From an uncultured Chromatiaceae bacterium (lineage in GTDB: Bacteria > Pseudomonadota > Gammaproteobacteria > Tenderiales > Tenderiaceae), in contig CALZIQ010000006.1 of the NCBI GenBank assembly GCA_945787735.1, positions 7,332-60,856 of the forward strand: a stretch of 53,525 nt of DNA, written 5' to 3'. Both the position numbers and the translations under genes were made by a program. Positions 10,101 through 17,670 of this stretch are shown piece by piece; the first letter of the stretch is position 1, and the number at the start of each line of letters is the position of its first letter. The notes under the pieces were generated by a model. That model worked only from the letters and a program-made list of their open reading frames with translations. It was not told the origin of the DNA and ran no database searches.

Positions 10101-11054
10101 ATGATGTTTACGCAGACTCTCGGCAATTTCGCGAATCTCGCGCTCTCCTGGCAGAAAGATCAGCACATCGCCCTGACCCAGCCGCGCCAGCTCATCCACG
10201 GCATCGCGGATGGCCTGTTGCAGGTCACGGTCTTGCTCGTCTTCGTCCTCCGCCTGCAACGGCCGGTAATGTATGTCGACCGGATAAGTGCGGCCCGACA
10301 CTTCGAGAATGGGTGCAGCATCAAAATGCTGAGCAAAACGCTCGGTGTCGATGGTGGCCGAGGTGATAATCAACTGTAGTTCTGGCCGCTTTGGCAGAAG
10401 CTGTTTCAGGTATCCCAACAGAAAATCGATATTCAGACTGCGCTCATGGGCCTCGTCAATGATGAGGGTGTCGTATTGATTTAGAAAACGATCGGCCTGG
10501 CTCTCGGCCAGCAGGATGCCATCGGTCATGAGCTTGATATAACTCTCAGGCCGGGTGCGATCAGAAAAACGCACCTTATATCCCACCGCATGGCCCAATT
10601 CAGTCTGCAGTTCGCCGGCAATGCGGGTGGCGACACTACGGGCGGCGATGCGGCGTGGCTGGGTGTGCCCGATCAAGCCATCAACACCACGGCCCGCTTC
10701 GAGACAAATCTTGGGCAGTTGTGTGGTCTTGCCCGAACCGGTCTCGCCGGCAACAATCACCACCTGATGTTGTTGAATTACTTCAAGTATCTCCTCACGA
10801 CGTTCGCTAACTGGCAGCTCGTCCGGGTACGTCGGCTTGGGCAGCTTATCCTGGCGTAGCTGCCGTTTTTGGCATGACACCTGTATCTCAGCTGCCAGCT
10901 TTTCCAGCCCGGCAATGTCGTCATGATTCTGGCGTCGCAGACGCTGGCGCAGCCGATGACGATCAATAAGCAAGCACTTATCGATTTCTTCGTTTAATAA
11001 TTTTGGGCTAAAGCTCACAACGCAATCTCGAGAAACTACACTAATTGCCGACAC
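7161..11054 (-). CDS. hrpA: ATP-dependent RNA helicase HrpA (DEAH box)
   Basis: HrpA is a large DEAH-box RNA helicase of 1297 aa (E. coli about 1300). It acts in the cytoplasm on mRNA processing and on rescuing collided ribosomes. Walker A GETGSGKTTQ is at about 103-112, the DEAH box (IIDEAHERS) at about 200, SAT follows, and the helicase C motif QRAGRCGRVAPG is intact. Helicase-associated domains and the long HrpA-specific C-terminus (DUF3418) follow. The N-terminus is unsure: the ATG at 11054 lacks a clear ribosome site, and a GTG at VSFSPKLL is an alternative. It is divergent from the M28-like gene with 31 nt between starts. Confidence 0.95.
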   Translation of the reverse strand: MSAISVVSRDCVVSFSPKLLNEEIDKCLLIDRHRLRQRLRRQNHDDIAGLEKLAAEIQVSCQKRQLRQDKLPKPTYPDELPVSERREEILEVIQQHQVVIVAGETGSGKTTQLPKICLEAGRGVDGLIGHTQPRRIAARSVATRIAGELQTELGHAVGYKVRFSDRTRPESYIKLMTDGILLAESQADRFLNQYDTLIIDEAHERSLNIDFLLGYLKQLLPKRPELQLIITSATIDTERFAQHFDAAPILEVSGRTYPVDIHYRPLQAEDEDEQDRDLQQAIRDAVDELARLGQGDVLIFLPGEREIREIAESLRKHHPPHTEILPLYARLSAAEQNRIFQSHKGRRIVLSTNVAETSLTVPGIRYVIDPGLVRLSRYSHRTKVQRLPIEKISQASANQRAGRCGRVAPGVCIRLYSEEEFKLRPEFTDPEIKRSNLAAVILQMKSLRLADIDAFPFVEAPEGKMIGDGYKLLEELGAVDSQRRLTKTGQELARLPLDPRVARMVLAAKDESCLSEVMIIASALSVQEPRERPHDKQQAADEKHKQFADEQSDFLAYLNLWRAYHEQSHHLSNNKLRKWCKENYISYLRMREWHDVQVQLKSMVSELGWRPNQQTADYDAIHRALLAGLLGNVANKTDKQEYTGARAIKLNVFPGSALFKKTPKWIIAAELVETARMYARTVAKIEPEWIEQVAGDLCKRSFFEPHWEKRPAAVMAYERLTLYGLVVNPRRKIHYGRINPKEARELFIRGALAEGELNTRAGFFEHNQNMIAEIESLEAKSRRRDVLVDEQVLFDFYDKRIPEDVFDGRRFDKWRKQAEKKEPKLLYLKKDDLMLHAAGDVTAAQFPDALEVEGMTLKLSYHFEPGHVEDGVTLTIPLPALNLLRPKRFEWLVPGLLNEKVCQLLKSLPKSLRRNFVPVPNFADACLQVLVPSNDSLLEALQHQLFRMGGVKIGSEDWDLEKLTPHMRMNFKVVDEKGALVAMGRDLLQLQGKLKGQAQQSFTVVPVWDGERENIRDWDFDALPLQIDFERNSVKMRGYPALIDNKESVSIKLLDTPEQAERETRKAQRRLIMLTLPEKIKYLTKNLPGLKQMCLYYAPIGRCEALQHDLLNAVIDQAFLGGKPLPRTRGEFDACLARGKQSMIDVSNELCALVAAALTEHHQLNKKLKGNLSPAWLHAVADVKQQLAGLIYPGFISQTPSEWLSEYPRYFKAINLRLEKLSGAIGRDRASTLEIKPLWQAFVERKEKHKEQGLVDPALETYRWMLEELRVSMFAQELKTKIPVSSKRLKQKLSEIG

Positions 11055-11085
11055 ATCTACTGAAGCATTAAAGCATGAGGACAGG

Positions 11086-11970
11086 ATGTCAGCTGAAATT
11101 CAGACAGATTGTATCAGCCACCTGAAGCGCCACGTTAAAACCCTTGCCGATGAGATTGGCGAGCGCCATGTGCGCAAACACTTTGCCCTGCACAAGGCCG
11201 CCAATTATATCAGCCAGCAATGGGAAGCGATGGGTTATGAGCTTACGCGCCAGCCATTCAAGGCCAAGGGGGTGGAGTGCGAAAACCTCGAGGTAAGCAG
11301 AACCGGCAAAACGCGGCCTGATGATATCTTTCTGGTCTGCGCCAATTATGACAGCCCAAAAGACTGCCCTGGCGCCAACGGCAACGCATCTGGCGTTGGC
11401 GCCATGCTGGAGATTGCGCGTTATTTTTCCCAGATTACTCCTGATTTCACCGTCCGCTTTGTCGCCTTGACCAATGAAAGTCCACCCTTCTTCGGCACAG
11501 AAAAATCGGGCAGCTGGATATATGCGCATCATGCCAGGCAAAATTGCGACAGAATTCAGGCAGCCATCATGCTCGAATCGCTCGGCTACTATAACAACAG
11601 CATAGGCAGCCAGCTCTATCCGGCCTTGATGGGTGCACTTTATCCCAAGCAAGCCAATTTTGTCGCCATGACATCAAATCTCAGATCAATGACAGCTATG
11701 CGCCGATTTGCTCGGCTATTCAAATACAACTCCAGCTTTCGTTGCGAACCTATGATCGCACTAAACTTTTTGCCCTGGGTAAAGTGGAGCGATAACAGCC
11801 CCTTCTGGATCAGTGGCTATCCTGCCTTTATGGTGTCTGACACCTCACCCTACCGCTACCCGTTTTATCATTCGCCTCGAGACACGGCGGAGAAACTGGA
11901 CTATGACAGCCTTAACGTGGTTGCCACCGGCCTGATGAAAAGCCTGGAGAAATACGCCACACTCAAATAA
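11086..11970 (+). CDS. M28-family aminopeptidase-like protein, probable pseudoenzyme
   Basis: The 294-aa protein has the zinc aminopeptidase (M28) fold: LVCANYDSPKDCPGANGNASG, VALTNESPPFFGTEKSGS, MLESLGYY and PFYHSPRDTAEKLDYD. It has no signal peptide. Several canonical metal ligands are replaced. The His of AHYDS is Asn87, the bridging Asp of GAxDNASG is Gly99, and the Glu after the catalytic Glu131 is Ser132. SDHxPFW also reads SDNSPFW. The catalytic Glu131 and the C-terminal His262 remain. I infer a catalytically dead or strongly altered protein. The start has AGGACAGG just upstream. A terminator follows, shared with hsp20. Confidence 0.85.
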   Translation: MSAEIQTDCISHLKRHVKTLADEIGERHVRKHFALHKAANYISQQWEAMGYELTRQPFKAKGVECENLEVSRTGKTRPDDIFLVCANYDSPKDCPGANGNASGVGAMLEIARYFSQITPDFTVRFVALTNESPPFFGTEKSGSWIYAHHARQNCDRIQAAIMLESLGYYNNSIGSQLYPALMGALYPKQANFVAMTSNLRSMTAMRRFARLFKYNSSFRCEPMIALNFLPWVKWSDNSPFWISGYPAFMVSDTSPYRYPFYHSPRDTAEKLDYDSLNVVATGLMKSLEKYATLK

Positions 11971-11975
11971 AAAAA

Positions 11976-12008
11976 CCCGGCGGGATAATTCCGCGCCGGA
12001 TTTTTTTT
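11976..12008. terminator. Intrinsic terminator between M28-like gene and hsp20
   Basis: The stem CCGGCG / CGCCGG encloses GGATAATTCCG and is followed by eight T on the plus strand. A run of A on the left side gives a U-tract on the minus strand as well. It therefore can stop both convergent genes. Confidence 0.85.
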
Positions 12009-12026
12009 GTTAAATGGCAAATAAGA

Positions 12027-12539
12027 CTAGTCGACTTTGACACTATGGCGCTTGGCCGCCACTACTTTGGGGACAGTCAACTCAAGAATGCCGTCGTTAA
12101 AGCTGGCTTTGGCCTTGGCGCCATCCACCTCGGCGGGCAGGGTCAGGGTACGAACAAATTCACCCCGACTCAGTTCGCGTCGGTGATATTCACCCTTTTC
12201 TTCATTCTCTTCATGCTTGGTGCTGGCGCGCAAGGTCACTGTGTTATCAGACAGACTAATCTCAAGATCCTCTTTTTTGACACCGGGCAACTCAGCCTTG
12301 ACCACAACCTCCTTATCACGGTTGATCACATCCACCTTCGGGGCCCGCCCTTCAAAAGGGGCTGGCATTTCACCCCAGTCCATCTCGAACGGGCGCATAA
12401 AATTACGCGGCCAAGAACGATTGAAAAAACCATCAAACATGCGTTCCATTTCTTCAAATGGTGACAATGCACGGCTAGCGCGTGGCTGCACGTTTTTCTC
12501 AGCCGATTTGGCCACGTCTTTTTTGTCTTCCTTTATCAT
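12027..12539 (-). CDS. Small heat-shock protein, Hsp20/alpha-crystallin family
   Basis: This is an ATP-independent holdase chaperone of 170 aa, cytoplasmic, that binds unfolding proteins. The alpha-crystallin domain runs from about residue 65 to 165 (PKVDVINRDKEVVVKAELPGVKKEDLEISL, GEYHRRELSRGEFVRTLTLP, ASFNDGILELTVPK). The charged N-terminal arm contains FEEMERMFDGFF. The start is preceded by a strong AGGAGG. Further upstream there is a CTTGAAAA element resembling a sigma-32 -35 box, without a convincing -10, so heat regulation is plausible but not shown. Confidence 0.93.
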   Translation of the reverse strand: MIKEDKKDVAKSAEKNVQPRASRALSPFEEMERMFDGFFNRSWPRNFMRPFEMDWGEMPAPFEGRAPKVDVINRDKEVVVKAELPGVKKEDLEISLSDNTVTLRASTKHEENEEKGEYHRRELSRGEFVRTLTLPAEVDGAKAKASFNDGILELTVPKVVAAKRHSVKVD

Positions 12540-12610
12540 AACGACCTCCTAAACACACATTAAGGACTCACCTACGTCCGCTATTAATTTTTGTTCATAA
12601 TGCTGGATTT

Positions 12611-13501
12611 TCAAGCCTTTTGTTGCCTCCATCTTAAAAATAAATTGCCACCCCAATTGTGAACGGCAAGCCCGAACAATATGCAGCCCGCGCCGGTGAT
12701 AATTTCGACCTGCAAGGGTTCTTGATTTAACCAGTGCCCAAGTGCCAGAGCCAACACTGGGGTAATCAGGGTTAACAGCGCAATGGCATTAGCAGATACA
12801 TGCTTAAGTGCATAATAAAATGCGACAAAACCCACCACCGAACCCATCACGCCAAGATAAACGATGGCCGACAGCGTTTTTTCGGACATCGCTTCGGGCA
12901 ACTGTCCATCAAACAACAACCAGGTAAATAGATAAAGCGGCACGGCCACCAGTAGGCCACCGGCGGTCACCGACAAAGCAGACACATCAGCGCCGATCTT
13001 TTTCACCCAGACCATGCTCAAGGCATGAATGGCAGCCGATGCAAACACGGCTCCAATCCCTAACAAGGCGGAAAAACTAATACTGTCTTGCGGATTAAAT
13101 ATCACGACGAGACCAACAAAACCCAGCAAGGCCCCAAGTAATTTGCTTGGCTGCCACAGGGACTGCCCCAACACCAAAGCGGCGATGAAGAATGTAAGCA
13201 TCGGCAATAAACCATACACCACTGAAACAAGACCTGAGCTGATAAATTGTGCGCCCCAATAAACGCACAGCATGGCGGCATACAGCCCAAGCCCTGAGGC
13301 CAGATAGGTTAGCCGTGCCTGACGATGCCAGCTAAAAGGCAGACGCAGCAAGGCAAGCAAAACGAAGCAGAGCACCACGCCCAACAACATGCGCGCCGTG
13401 AGGCCAAACAGAAAACCAACATCTTCGCTGCTCCACTTGATCGCCAACGGAGTTGTTGACCAAATCAGAATGATCCCCATAAAAGCCGCCGGAACTGACA
13501 T
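12611..13501 (-). CDS. EamA/DMT-superfamily inner-membrane transporter
   Basis: The 296-aa protein has about ten hydrophobic helices arranged as two EamA repeats. Landmarks are IILIWSTTPLAIKWSSEDVGFLFGLTARM in the first and FASAAIHALSMVWVKKIG through VLALALGHWLNQEPL in the second. Members export metabolites or amino acids, but the substrate cannot be read from the sequence. AGGAAAG 4 nt before the ATG supports the start. It lies just downstream of a terminator that ends the cytochrome/mazG transcript, so it is probably transcribed on its own. Confidence 0.88.
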   Translation of the reverse strand: MSVPAAFMGIILIWSTTPLAIKWSSEDVGFLFGLTARMLLGVVLCFVLLALLRLPFSWHRQARLTYLASGLGLYAAMLCVYWGAQFISSGLVSVVYGLLPMLTFFIAALVLGQSLWQPSKLLGALLGFVGLVVIFNPQDSISFSALLGIGAVFASAAIHALSMVWVKKIGADVSALSVTAGGLLVAVPLYLFTWLLFDGQLPEAMSEKTLSAIVYLGVMGSVVGFVAFYYALKHVSANAIALLTLITPVLALALGHWLNQEPLQVEIITGAGCILFGLAVHNWGGNLFLRWRQQKA

Positions 13502-13524
13502 TGTTCTTTCCTTGGTTCTAGAAA

Positions 13525-13563
13525 TAAAAAAGGCCGCAGATTTTTTGTCTGCGGCCTTTATGG
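13525..13563 (-). terminator. Intrinsic terminator closing the cNMP-DUF2835-mazG-cytochrome operon
   Basis: On the minus strand the stem AAAGGCCGCAGA / TCTGCGGCCTTT with a CAAAAAA loop is followed by TTTTATTTC. It is a long, near-perfect GC-rich hairpin with a U-tract, placed downstream of the cytochrome gene and upstream of the eamA start. Confidence 0.85.
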
Positions 13564-13592
13564 AAACTTATTTGTCTTAATGAATGACTAAC

Positions 13593-13722
13593 TCATACCT
13601 GTTCCAAAATGCGCAGACGCGGATGCATGTGGTCGTAGCCACACACATACTCGTGCCATCGCAATTCGGTTTGAATGAATCATGCCCATACTCTGCAATT
13701 GATCCGTGATGAGGTCAACCTC
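13593..13722 (-). pseudogene. Possible broken small ORF (4-nt tandem duplication)
   Basis: Directly after the cytochrome stop, the same frame reads EVDLITDQLQSMGMI. A +1-shifted frame then reads IQTELRWHEYVCGYDHMH followed by PRLRILEQV and a stop. The two join in frame if one copy of a tandem ATTC ATTC (13675-13682) is removed. The composition (W, H, Y, C, charged) looks protein-like, but I recognise no family. It may be a decayed small gene or a chance frame. Confidence 0.3.
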
Positions 13723-15033
13723 TTATTTCACCACCCGATGCCTGATGCGCGGCCAATAGCTTGAGTAATCAAATGACGGGCTGTGTTTTTGCACATGACA
13801 CTGGGCACACATTTGCTCCGGCTTATACGCTTGATTCGCCACAGGTTCAAACCCGGCCGACTCGGCATGCTTGCGCCCGGCGCCGTGACAGTTCTCACAC
13901 TGCACATTCAACAGGTGTGGCGTGGCATCGATATCGATGAAGCCACCCTCTTTTTCAAAACCAACTGTATGACACTTGATGCAGGATGGATCAAAAGCCT
14001 TGTTAACCTGCTCGAGCTTGGCAAAGGCATTACTGTGCAGGCTGTCGCGCCAGATGGCGTGTTCTTCCTCATGACAGGTCTGGCACACCTCTTCGCCGAC
14101 AAACGGGCTCTCACCCGAGGCCAGCGCCTTCCGCAATTCCACCCGTTTTAGATACGCCTTTTTCACTGTGGCGTTGTACTCATCGTACCAAGCCAGCAGA
14201 GCGGGGTCGTCCTCTACAGCGGGCGGCATGGAAATGACTTCGTGTTCGAAATCGCTAATGCGGCCATTGTCATCCAAGCTCAGATCCAGTTTACCGAGAC
14301 GCATGCCACGCGAGCCTGGCTGCAATACCAGGGTATTACCAAAGCGTTGCGGTTCACCATATTCTTCATAGGCGGCGCGGATCAACAGGATGTCGACATA
14401 CTCCAGCGGCAGGGACTTGGCTTGCGCCAGCGGCAGGGTAGTCGATAACACGGTCAATCCTTGTTGCTGCGCCTGCTGTAAGCGCTGCCCTAATTGATCG
14501 ACATCATCACCAGCCTGGCCATTGTGTTCAACCTGCATTGCTGCGGCAGGTGATTCAGCCGGGTCGAGCCAAGAAAAGAATGTCAGCACATGCTCCCCGC
14601 GCTTGATTATCTGGCTTGATTTGAAGGCATCATCCACCCAGTTGCTGCTAATCCAGTTAATTTCATGATCGAGTACAAAGCCTGTCCCATAGGCCAGATC
14701 AGTCCATTGCAAACCCACTGCATCATAGTCGAGTTGTGAGAAACCTTTGAGGATGTATTCGCCAGTGAGCTTGTCCTGCGGCACCATGCTGACAATCAAC
14801 CCGCCACCTGAAAAGGCGATCAGATCAGGATGCTGGCCACGTAGCTTTTTCAAAGTGGATGAGTGGCGCAGGATGCCACCCGAGTCACCTTCGATGCTAC
14901 AGCCACAGGGCTCGAGCTCGCCATCGACATTACCGGAATAGGCGATATGCAGTTTATCCTGTTGCGCCAGGGCAAGGGTCGGCAATAGGACAAACAGCAA
15001 TAACAGTATTATTCTTCTTATTCCAAGAGTCAC
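13723..15033 (-). CDS. Exported UshA-like/multiheme c-type cytochrome fusion
   Basis: Using the GTG at 15033 the protein is 436 aa. It opens with a signal peptide (IRRIILLLLFVLLPTLALAQ). A domain resembling the 5'-nucleotidase/metallophosphoesterase fold follows (LHIAYSGNVDGELEPCGCS, LIAFSGGG). The C-terminal third has four CxxCH heme c sites: CQTCH, CIKCH, CENCH and CAQCH. It is therefore probably a periplasmic electron-transfer protein. The nucleotidase-like part keeps little of the metal-ligand set, so hydrolase activity is doubtful. The GTG overlaps the mazG TGA as GTGA, with GGAG 8 nt upstream; the longer tracked start would run 37 nt into mazG. Confidence 0.75.
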   Translation of the reverse strand: MTLGIRRIILLLLFVLLPTLALAQQDKLHIAYSGNVDGELEPCGCSIEGDSGGILRHSSTLKKLRGQHPDLIAFSGGGLIVSMVPQDKLTGEYILKGFSQLDYDAVGLQWTDLAYGTGFVLDHEINWISSNWVDDAFKSSQIIKRGEHVLTFFSWLDPAESPAAAMQVEHNGQAGDDVDQLGQRLQQAQQQGLTVLSTTLPLAQAKSLPLEYVDILLIRAAYEEYGEPQRFGNTLVLQPGSRGMRLGKLDLSLDDNGRISDFEHEVISMPPAVEDDPALLAWYDEYNATVKKAYLKRVELRKALASGESPFVGEEVCQTCHEEEHAIWRDSLHSNAFAKLEQVNKAFDPSCIKCHTVGFEKEGGFIDIDATPHLLNVQCENCHGAGRKHAESAGFEPVANQAYKPEQMCAQCHVQKHSPSFDYSSYWPRIRHRVVK

Positions 15034-15833
15034 TTTGCCGTCTCCTCGGCCTTGGCCTGATCCCACAGTTTATCCATCTCTTCCAAAGACATCTGATCCA
15101 GGCGTTGGTTCTGTTGCCGGGCCAATTCTTCTACCCGGCGAAAGCGTGACTCGAAGCGTGCGTTAACGCCACGCATGGCCACTTCCGGCTCGACCTCAGC
15201 ATGGCGGGCGAGGTTAACACAGGCAAAGATCAGATCACCGACTTCATGCATAAGCCTGCCTTTATCGCCCCCCTCGGCCAGCACCTCACGCACTTCGGCC
15301 AGCTCTTCTTCGATTTTTTCCAGCACAGGCTCAATATCGTGCCAGTCAAACCCCAGCCGCGCGGCACGGCGTTGCAGTTTCATCGCGCGCATGAGCCCTG
15401 GCAAAGCGACGGGCACATTATCGAGCACACTGGCGCTGCGTTGCTGCTCAGCTGCCTTGGCATGGCGCTCACGCTCTTTGTGTTGTTCCCAAGCCTGGGT
15501 CTGCGCTTCGGCCGTGGCAATATCTGCTTCGCCAAACACATGGGGATGGCGCTGCTCCAACTTTTCGCTGATGCCGGCAGTAATATCAGAAAATTCAAAC
15601 TCACCCGCTTCTTTGGCCAACTGAGCATAAAACACAATTTGGAATAACAGATCGCCCAGTTCTTCGCGCAGGGCCGACATGTCCTTGTGATCAATCGCTT
15701 CAGCCACCTCATACACTTCTTCAATGGTATAGGGCAGAATGGTTGCAAAGGTCTGCTGTTTATCCCATGGGCAACCACGCTCGGGATCACGCAGCGCGGC
15801 CATCACCTTTAGCAGGCGTTGCATCTGTTCCAT
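15030..15833 (-). CDS. mazG: Nucleoside triphosphate pyrophosphohydrolase MazG
   Basis: MazG hydrolyses (d)NTPs to NMP and pyrophosphate, cleaning the nucleotide pool. The 267-aa length matches the two-domain E. coli type. The N-terminal domain shows LRDPERGCPWDKQQT and the metal-binding EExxE of YTIEEVYEVAEAI with REELGDLLFQI. The C-terminal domain repeats this in KIEEELAEVREVL and EVGDLIFACVNLARH. A ribosome site (AGGAATAAGA) precedes the ATG. It sits 8 nt after the DUF2835 stop and is translationally coupled to the cytochrome gene. Confidence 0.95.
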   Translation of the reverse strand: MEQMQRLLKVMAALRDPERGCPWDKQQTFATILPYTIEEVYEVAEAIDHKDMSALREELGDLLFQIVFYAQLAKEAGEFEFSDITAGISEKLEQRHPHVFGEADIATAEAQTQAWEQHKERERHAKAAEQQRSASVLDNVPVALPGLMRAMKLQRRAARLGFDWHDIEPVLEKIEEELAEVREVLAEGGDKGRLMHEVGDLIFACVNLARHAEVEPEVAMRGVNARFESRFRRVEELARQQNQRLDQMSLEEMDKLWDQAKAEETAK

Positions 15834-15841
15834 TCTTATTC

Positions 15842-16066
15842 CTAACGTTTTTTGATTGAGACAAATTTATTGCTGTCGTCGAATTCAATCACGAACTCGC
15901 CATGAATGCCATCATGACTGATAAATGGACGCAGGATATTGGCAGGAAACTGGATAATACGACCATCATTCGCGCTAACTACCACGTTGCGAACGCTGCC
16001 GCTGTAGTATTGCTGATATTCGTGGGCGGAGATATGCAGGGTAAATCGTACTTTTCGTGCGTTCAT
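15842..16066 (-). CDS. DUF2835 family small protein
   Basis: This 74-aa protein matches what I know of DUF2835 (PF11197): YYSGSVRNVVVSANDGRIIQFPANILRPF followed by HDGIHGEFVIEFDDSNKFVSI. It looks like a compact beta-strand protein without signal or membrane segment. The function of the family is unknown. It is placed between a cNMP-binding-fold protein (13 nt) and mazG (8 nt), so it is part of that operon. Confidence 0.8.
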   Translation of the reverse strand: MNARKVRFTLHISAHEYQQYYSGSVRNVVVSANDGRIIQFPANILRPFISHDGIHGEFVIEFDDSNKFVSIKKR

Positions 16067-16079
16067 CCCAGGCAGGGCT

Positions 16080-16619
16080 TTAGTCTTTTAGATAATCGAT
16101 CAGCACACCGCTGGTTTGGCGCAGGCGCAGGCTCATCAAGGTGGCCATTTTTCGGATTACCTTGAGCGCCACTTCGGGCTGTTCTTCGATGAACTGTTCG
16201 AAATGATTTTTTGTCATTAATAACAACACGGCAGGATCAGCCACCACCTTGACGGTAGCCGAATGGGGCAGACCATCCAGTAATGACATTTCACCAATCG
16301 TTTTGCCGGCCCTGACTGTGGCGATGCGTTTAGTTTCCTTATAATTGCCGCTTTGCTTAAGGATATCGAGCTTGCCCTCGGCGACGATGAACATGTAATT
16401 TTCACGATCGCCCTCAATCAGCACCTCGGCCCCCACCGGGGCGTTGTAGGCCTGGACATAGCGGGCAAACACATCCACCTCGTGGCGAGTCATGTCACGG
16501 AACATATCCGCCCGTTCAAGCATATTGCCGATTTCTGCTGTAAAGCTTGTCCCGGAACCTGCAAGTTCCAAGTATGCAAACGGGTTTTTACCACTCGCCG
16601 CCATTCCCTGCCTCATCAT
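16080..16619 (-). CDS. Cyclic-nucleotide-binding-fold protein (single domain)
   Basis: The 179-aa cytoplasmic protein has a single cNMP-binding beta-barrel (about 40-150) preceded by a short N-terminal tail and followed by a C-terminal helix. There is no DNA-binding domain. The phosphate-binding cassette reads TIGEMSLLDGLPHSATV; the arginine that normally contacts the cyclic phosphate is His119. It may bind another ligand or only weakly bind cAMP/cGMP. It is the first gene of the DUF2835-mazG-cytochrome run. Confidence 0.85.
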   Translation of the reverse strand: MMRQGMAASGKNPFAYLELAGSGTSFTAEIGNMLERADMFRDMTRHEVDVFARYVQAYNAPVGAEVLIEGDRENYMFIVAEGKLDILKQSGNYKETKRIATVRAGKTIGEMSLLDGLPHSATVKVVADPAVLLLMTKNHFEQFIEEQPEVALKVIRKMATLMSLRLRQTSGVLIDYLKD

Positions 16620-16679
16620 CTGATTGCACAGTCATGCCATAGTATTATCCTGTTCTGGCAGAGATTTCTTTAATTAAAG

Positions 16680-17363
16680 TCAAGAGTTAGCTTGAGAAGC
16701 TGGGTCAGCCATGGTGAGATCAAGCAAGGGCACAAAGGCTACTGGAAGTACCGTTTTTACTGAAACCTCGCCCCGGTTATCCTTCAGAAACACCTTTAGA
16801 TCCTGGGAATAACCGGGATTACCGACAGGTATTACCAACCTGCCGCCTGGTTTAAGCTGCTGGATCAATGCTTCAGGCACCTGTTGCGGCGCAGCGGCCA
16901 CCAGGATTGCATCGTAGGGGGCAAATTGCTGCAGCCCATTAAAGCCGTTACCCCAAACTACCTCCACATTCTCATAACCCAAGCGCTGCATACGTCGACG
17001 GGCCGAGATGGCCAGCGCTGAGATATTTTCCATGCCATAGACCTGACGCACCAAACGGGACAACACGGCGGCCTGATAACCTGATCCTGTACCCACTTCG
17101 AGCACCGTATCTGTTTCATGTAGATCGAGCAGATCTGTCATCAGGGCGACAATATAGGGTTGCGAAATAGTCTGCCCGTGCCCAATAGGCAGTGGGCCAT
17201 TATCGTAAGCAGAATATTGCAGGTTGGAGGGGACAAACGCATGTCGGGGAACAGCTGCCATCGCAGCCAAGACCCTGGGGCTGATCTCGGCACTGCCGGT
17301 CCAGGGAGCCGCCCCCTTGGCCTCAAGCTTGATGGTGGCAATCATTTCACTGATGTTGGGCAT
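16680..17363 (-). CDS. pcm: Protein-L-isoaspartate O-methyltransferase
   Basis: Pcm uses S-adenosylmethionine to methylate isoaspartyl residues in damaged proteins and start their repair. The 227-aa protein has the family's RHAFVPSNLQYSAYDNGPLPIGHGQTISQP block. The SAM-binding motif VLEVGTGSGYQAAVLS and the late LKPGGRLVIPVG strand are present. surE and nlpD, the usual E. coli neighbours, are absent. The gene follows the small acidic protein by 10 nt and is likely cotranscribed with it. Confidence 0.94.
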   Translation of the reverse strand: MPNISEMIATIKLEAKGAAPWTGSAEISPRVLAAMAAVPRHAFVPSNLQYSAYDNGPLPIGHGQTISQPYIVALMTDLLDLHETDTVLEVGTGSGYQAAVLSRLVRQVYGMENISALAISARRRMQRLGYENVEVVWGNGFNGLQQFAPYDAILVAAAPQQVPEALIQQLKPGGRLVIPVGNPGYSQDLKVFLKDNRGEVSVKTVLPVAFVPLLDLTMADPASQANS

Positions 17364-17373
17364 GGTAGGCGCG

Positions 17374-17670
17374 TCAGTCTTCGGATTCGATCACGCCAAG
17401 CGGACCGGCCCAGTTTTCGGGGTGAATCGCAGCATCGCTATACCCCAGGTCATCCCGCTCAATATCATCGTAGGCACCGGTCCAGTCTTCAGGCGGCTCA
17501 ACACTATTGATCGTCATTTCCGCCCAGGTATCGAAGTCCAGTTCTTCCACTTCACCTTCAAAGTACTGAATTTCAATGGTTGCTTCATCCTGGTCAATGG
17601 CAACCACCTCAAAAGTCTGCCCGCCAGGGGCCTGATACCAGGCACCAATTTCAACTGCAAGTTCCGACAT
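17374..17670 (-). CDS. Small acidic protein, DUF6763-like
   Basis: With the ATG at 17670 the product is 98 aa and very acidic: GAWYQAPGGQTFEVVAID, TIEIQYFEGEVEELDFDTW, then an Asp/Glu-rich tail. A strong GGGAGGTGAT ribosome site fixes this start; the longer tracked start would place that site inside the gene. I recall similar gammaproteobacterial proteins grouped as DUF6763, with no known function. Its position 10 nt ahead of pcm suggests cotranscription. Confidence 0.7.
   Translation of the reverse strand: MSELAVEIGAWYQAPGGQTFEVVAIDQDEATIEIQYFEGEVEELDFDTWAEMTINSVEPPEDWTGAYDDIERDDLGYSDAAIHPENWAGPLGVIESED

Noticed and set aside
9273-10379. 368-aa plus-strand ORF opposite hrpA
   Set aside because: It lies wholly antisense to the conserved helicase core; its His/Gln/Arg-rich composition is what the complement of that gene gives. 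No family or ribosome site.
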